NCBI GenBank assembly: GCA_002361615.1
Contig: DETK01000014.1
Location: 50,014 to 114,013 of the forward strand
Length of the DNA: 64,000 nt
Reading direction: 5' to 3'
Origin: Bacteroidales bacterium UBA3290
Lineage (GTDB): Bacteria; Bacteroidota; Bacteroidia; Bacteroidales; UBA932
Made by a program: the position numbers and the translations under genes
The notes under the pieces: model-generated
Told to the model about the DNA's origin: nothing
The model's input: the letters and a program-made list of their open reading frames with translations, nothing else
Databases searched by the model: none
In this document: positions 61,300 through 64,000 of the stretch, piece after piece
How the letters are laid out: each line of letters begins with the position of its first letter
Position numbering within the stretch: the first letter of the stretch is position 1

Positions 61300-63177
61300 G
61301 TGGGCCTTCTGGAAACCATCAGTGATCCGGCTGAGATCCGGAGCCTGGACAACACACAGCTTGCGCAACTCTGCTCCGAGCTGCGTGCGTATATCATTAC
61401 CTGCTGCGCGGAAAACCCCGGGCACATCGGCGCCAGCCTCGGCGCCGTGGAAATCGCCGTAGCCATCCACAAGGTCTTCGACACGCCGACCGACAAAGTC
61501 GTCTGGGACGTCGGACACCAGGCCTACGCGCACAAGATCCTCACCGGTCGCAAAGAAGCTTTCAAACAGAATCGAAAATATCACGGAATCAGCGGATTCC
61601 CGCGCCGTGACGAAAGCCCCTACGACGCTTTTGGCACAGGCCACTCCTCCACGTCGATCTCGGCGGCGCTCGGCATGGCCGTAGCCGCGCAGCTGGAAGG
61701 GAAACACGAGCACGTAATCGCCGTCATCGGCGACGGCGCCATGTCGGGCGGCCTAGCCTTCGAGGGCCTCAACAACGCCGGAAGCCTGAACGCCGACCTG
61801 CTGGTGATCCTCAACGACAACCAGATCTCCATCGACAAGAATATCGGCGCCCTGCACAACTACCTGCTCCGGGTGACCACCGCCGAGGGCTACAACCGTC
61901 TCAAGAAGAGCGTGTGGGACCGCCTGGGTGCCGGCAGGATCCGCCGCTGGGTCCAGAAGATCGTCAAAAACACCAAGCGCAGCCTCATCCGCACCGAAGG
62001 CGGGACCCTGTCGCTGTTCGACGCGCTCGGCTTCCGCTACTTCGGCCCGATTGACGGCAACGACATCGCTTCCATGACCTATATGCTCGAGCGGCTCAAG
62101 GCCATCCCGGGTCCCAAACTGCTCCACGTCATCACCACCAAGGGAAAGGGCTACGCTCCCGCCGAGGAAGACCAGACCATCTGGCATGCCCCCGGCACCT
62201 TCAACGTGGAAACCGGAAAGCGCACCGGCAAGAAACGCGACGTGGCCAAGTTCCAGGAAGTGTTCGGCACGACCTTGCTCGACCTGGCGCGCGAAGACAG
62301 CCGGATTGTCGGCATCACGCCCGCCATGGCCACCGGCTGCAGCATGAACATCATGCAGAAGGAGATGCCGGAACGCGTTTTCGACGTGGGCATCGCCGAG
62401 CAGCACGCCGTGACTTTCTCCGCCGGCCTGGCCGCCGAAGGGATGCTCCCCTTCTGCAACATCTACTCCAGTTTTTCGCAACGGGCCTATGACAATGTCA
62501 TCCACGACGTGGCGCTCCAGAACCTGAAGGTCATCCTCTGCCTGGACCGCGGCGGCCTGGTGGGCGAAGACGGAGCCACCCATCACGGCGCCTTTGACCT
62601 GGCAGCCTTCCGCCCTGTGCCGAACCTGACGCTCTGCGCCCCGCTCAACGAAGCCCAGTTGCGCGACCTCATGTATTCCGCCACGCAAGCCGGCTACGGG
62701 CCTACCGTCATCCGCTATCCCCGCGGCTACGGGAACGGCACTCCCTGGCGTGACCGCACCTTTTCATATATAGAACCGGGCACGGCCGTCAAGCTGCACG
62801 AAGGGAACGGCGTCGCCCTATTATCTATAGGTGCGATCGGAACGGAAGGAGCCCGGGCAGTCGAACGGGCCAGCCGCGAAGCCGGCATCGAAGTCCTGCA
62901 CTTCGACATGCGCTTCCTCAAGCCTGTCGACACGCGCGCACTGGAAGAAGCCTGCGGCAAGGCAAGCCGCATCATCACGCTCGAAGACGGCGTCTGCGAA
63001 GGCGGACTCTACAGCGTCGTGGCCGAGTTCATCGCCTCCCGCGGACTGGACTGCACCCTCACCGGACTGGGCATTCCGGACCGCTTCATCGAGCAGGGAA
63101 CCCCTGCCGAACTCTACGCTGAGTGCGGTTTTGACGCGGATTCGGTGTATCGGGCGATTTTGAAAGAAAAAAATTAA
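61300..63177 (+). CDS. dxs: 1-deoxy-D-xylulose-5-phosphate synthase
   Basis: TPP-dependent first step of the non-mevalonate isoprenoid pathway. TPP motif GDGAMSGG then NDNQISID, the catalytic His region DVGIAEQHAVTF, and GLVGEDGATHHG in the pyrimidine domain. 625 residues. The start is GTG at 61300, one base after the purA stop; an internal ATG would cut off the conserved N-terminus. Isoprenoids feed the menaquinone side chain. Confidence 0.96.
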   Translation: MGLLETISDPAEIRSLDNTQLAQLCSELRAYIITCCAENPGHIGASLGAVEIAVAIHKVFDTPTDKVVWDVGHQAYAHKILTGRKEAFKQNRKYHGISGFPRRDESPYDAFGTGHSSTSISAALGMAVAAQLEGKHEHVIAVIGDGAMSGGLAFEGLNNAGSLNADLLVILNDNQISIDKNIGALHNYLLRVTTAEGYNRLKKSVWDRLGAGRIRRWVQKIVKNTKRSLIRTEGGTLSLFDALGFRYFGPIDGNDIASMTYMLERLKAIPGPKLLHVITTKGKGYAPAEEDQTIWHAPGTFNVETGKRTGKKRDVAKFQEVFGTTLLDLAREDSRIVGITPAMATGCSMNIMQKEMPERVFDVGIAEQHAVTFSAGLAAEGMLPFCNIYSSFSQRAYDNVIHDVALQNLKVILCLDRGGLVGEDGATHHGAFDLAAFRPVPNLTLCAPLNEAQLRDLMYSATQAGYGPTVIRYPRGYGNGTPWRDRTFSYIEPGTAVKLHEGNGVALLSIGAIGTEGARAVERASREAGIEVLHFDMRFLKPVDTRALEEACGKASRIITLEDGVCEGGLYSVVAEFIASRGLDCTLTGLGIPDRFIEQGTPAELYAECGFDADSVYRAILKEKN

Positions 63178-63183
63178 AAATAT

Positions 63184-63214
63184 TTTGGACTTTCATCGAA
63201 AACCCATATATTTG
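63184..63214 (+). promoter_or_regulatory. Promoter of the tRNA-tuf operon
   Basis: TTTG at 63184-63187 and TATATTTG at 63207-63214 with 19 bases between them: a full consensus promoter 12 bases before the first tRNA. Confidence 0.8.
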
Positions 63215-63226
63215 CAGTCCCAAACA

Positions 63227-63300
63227 GCCGACGTAGCTCAGCTGGTCAGAGCAGCTGATTTGTAATCAGCAGGTCGTGGGTTCGAATCCCTCCATCGGCT
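63227..63300 (+). tRNA. tRNA-Thr (anticodon TGT)
   Basis: Cloverleaf with anticodon loop TTTGTAA in a perfect 5-bp stem (GCTGA/TCAGC). The acceptor stem has a C-A mismatch at pair 6-67 and the T stem a T-T mismatch at pair 50-64. CCA is not encoded. First of four tRNAs ahead of tuf. Confidence 0.95.
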
Positions 63301-63332
63301 CTGGTAAGTTTGAAACGCTGACTGAGAGACCT

Positions 63333-63415
63333 GGGCAGATACCAGAGTGGCCAAATGGGGCAGACTGTAAATCTGCTGGCGCACGCCTACGGTGGTTCGA
63401 ATCCATCTCTGCCCA
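63333..63415 (+). tRNA. tRNA-Tyr (anticodon GTA)
   Basis: Class II tRNA with a long variable arm. Acceptor GGGCAGA/TCTGCCC is perfect; anticodon stem GCAGA/TCTGC encloses CTGTAAA. Discriminator A; CCA not encoded. Confidence 0.97.
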
Positions 63416-63445
63416 CTTTTTTTATGCGCTTGAAGAAGCGCTCGT

Positions 63446-63518
63446 GCGGAAGTAGCTCAGTTGGTAGAGCATCAGCCTTCCAAGCTGAGGGTCGCGGGTT
63501 CGAACCTCGTCTTCCGCT
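63446..63518 (+). tRNA. tRNA-Gly (anticodon TCC)
   Basis: Acceptor GCGGAAG/CTTCCGC is perfect; anticodon loop CTTCCAA in stem TCAGC/GCTGA. Two G-T pairs in the T stem. Discriminator T; CCA not encoded. Confidence 0.97.
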
Positions 63519-63538
63519 CGATTTTTTTTGAAATACAG

Positions 63539-63613
63539 GCCAATGTAGCTCAGTGGTAGAGCGCTTCCTTGGTAAGGAAGAGGTCGTGAGTTCAATTCTC
63601 ACCATCGGCTCCA
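63539..63613 (+). tRNA. tRNA-Thr (anticodon GGT), CCA encoded
   Basis: Anticodon loop TTGGTAA in stem CTTCC/GGAAG; T stem GTGAG/CTCAC perfect. The acceptor GCCAATG/CATCGGC has an A-C mismatch at pair 4-69. The only one of the four tRNAs with an encoded CCA. It lies 29 bases before tuf. Confidence 0.95.
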
Positions 63614-63642
63614 AACAACAACATTAAAAATTAGAACCAACT

Positions 63643-64000
63643 ATGGCAAAAGAAACTTTTAAAAGAGACAAACCGCATGTGAACATCGGTACGATCGGAC
63701 ACGTGGACCACGGCAAGACCACCCTCACCGCAGCCATCACGACGGTGCTTGCAAAGCAGGGCCTCTCCGAGGTGAAGACCTTCGACCAGATCGACAACGC
63801 TCCTGAGGAGAAGGAACGTGGTATTACCATCAACACCGCACACGTCGAGTATCAGACGGCTACCCGTCACTACGCACACGTCGACTGCCCGGGCCACGCT
63901 GACTACGTGAAGAACATGGTCACTGGTGCCGCTCAGATGGATGGTGCCATCCTCGTGGTTGCCGCTACCGACGGTCCGATGCCGCAGACCCGTGAGCACA
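63643..64000 (+). CDS. tuf: Elongation factor Tu (partial, 3' end beyond window)
   Basis: Delivers aminoacyl-tRNA to the ribosome. Start MAKETFKRDKPHVN, G1 GHVDHGKTT, the switch I region RGITIN and G3 DCPGHADYV. The window ends after 119 codons. The tRNA Thr-Tyr-Gly-Thr-tuf order is conserved in many bacteria and here shares one promoter. Confidence 0.98.
   Translation, partial: MAKETFKRDKPHVNIGTIGHVDHGKTTLTAAITTVLAKQGLSEVKTFDQIDNAPEEKERGITINTAHVEYQTATRHYAHVDCPGHADYVKNMVTGAAQMDGAILVVAATDGPMPQTREH

Overview
This GC-rich 64 kb window reads as chromosome of a member of the Bacteroidales (phylum Bacteroidota). Supporting signs are promoters of the TAnnTTTG type rather than E. coli sigma-70 type, family-specific proteins (DUF5606, PUR/DUF3276, DUF6057, SLBB/Wzz exporters, Bat operon, GH97, DUF4369-TlpA lipoproteins), few Shine-Dalgarno sequences, many 4-base stop/start overlaps, and the tRNA Thr-Tyr-Gly-Thr-tuf cluster at the right end. 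The genus cannot be fixed by eye. Coding density is very high. I see no prophage, insertion sequence, CRISPR array or rRNA operon.

Layout. 1-6.5 kb: partial mqnC and glnS (minus), diverging from yicC and a tricorn-like protease. 6.6-10.9 kb: an orphan polysaccharide-export pair (SLBB channel and Wzz-like co-polymerase) and an aquaporin. 11-16.4 kb: a compact minus-strand housekeeping operon nusB-yajC-ybbR-coaE-DUF5606-rimO-fabG; rimO carries a 126-nt imperfect palindrome that reads as an in-frame insertion in its TRAM domain. 16.5-22.9 kb: PUR protein, degenerate P-loop ATPase, sirtuin lacking the zinc-cysteine cluster, ubiX, flavodoxin lipoprotein, rfbA and a metallophosphoesterase fused to a beta-propeller. 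22.9-25.5 kb: truA-exbB-exbD-tonB (minus). 25.5-34.5 kb: the Bat (aerotolerance) operon moxR-DUF58-membrane protein-batA-batB-batC-batD, in which batD and batE are fused, followed by a nitroreductase-fold lipoprotein. 34.6-40.5 kb: orphan MacB-type permease; rluB-era-parC. 40.5-48 kb: aroK, an inverting-type GH97 glucosidase, a PAP2 phosphatase and a TonB-dependent receptor flanked by two thioredoxin-like lipoproteins. 48-54 kb: recJ diverging from lysS-rRNA methyltransferase-aroE, a small membrane-anchored regulator whose reading frame is broken at a run of nine T, a candidate structured RNA, and ssb. 54-60 kb: two tandem MFSD1-like transporters diverging from a CxxCH-bearing TolB-like lipoprotein and a DUF6057 membrane protein. 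60-64 kb: purA, dxs, four tRNAs and the start of tuf.

Functionally the window is mostly core metabolism, translation and envelope biology. mqnC plus ubiX suggests menaquinone synthesis by the futalosine route. The least explained items are the palindrome in rimO, the structured element before ssb, the poly-T frameshift, the CxxCH lipoprotein/DUF6057 pair, and two intrinsic terminators placed almost on top of the next start codon.
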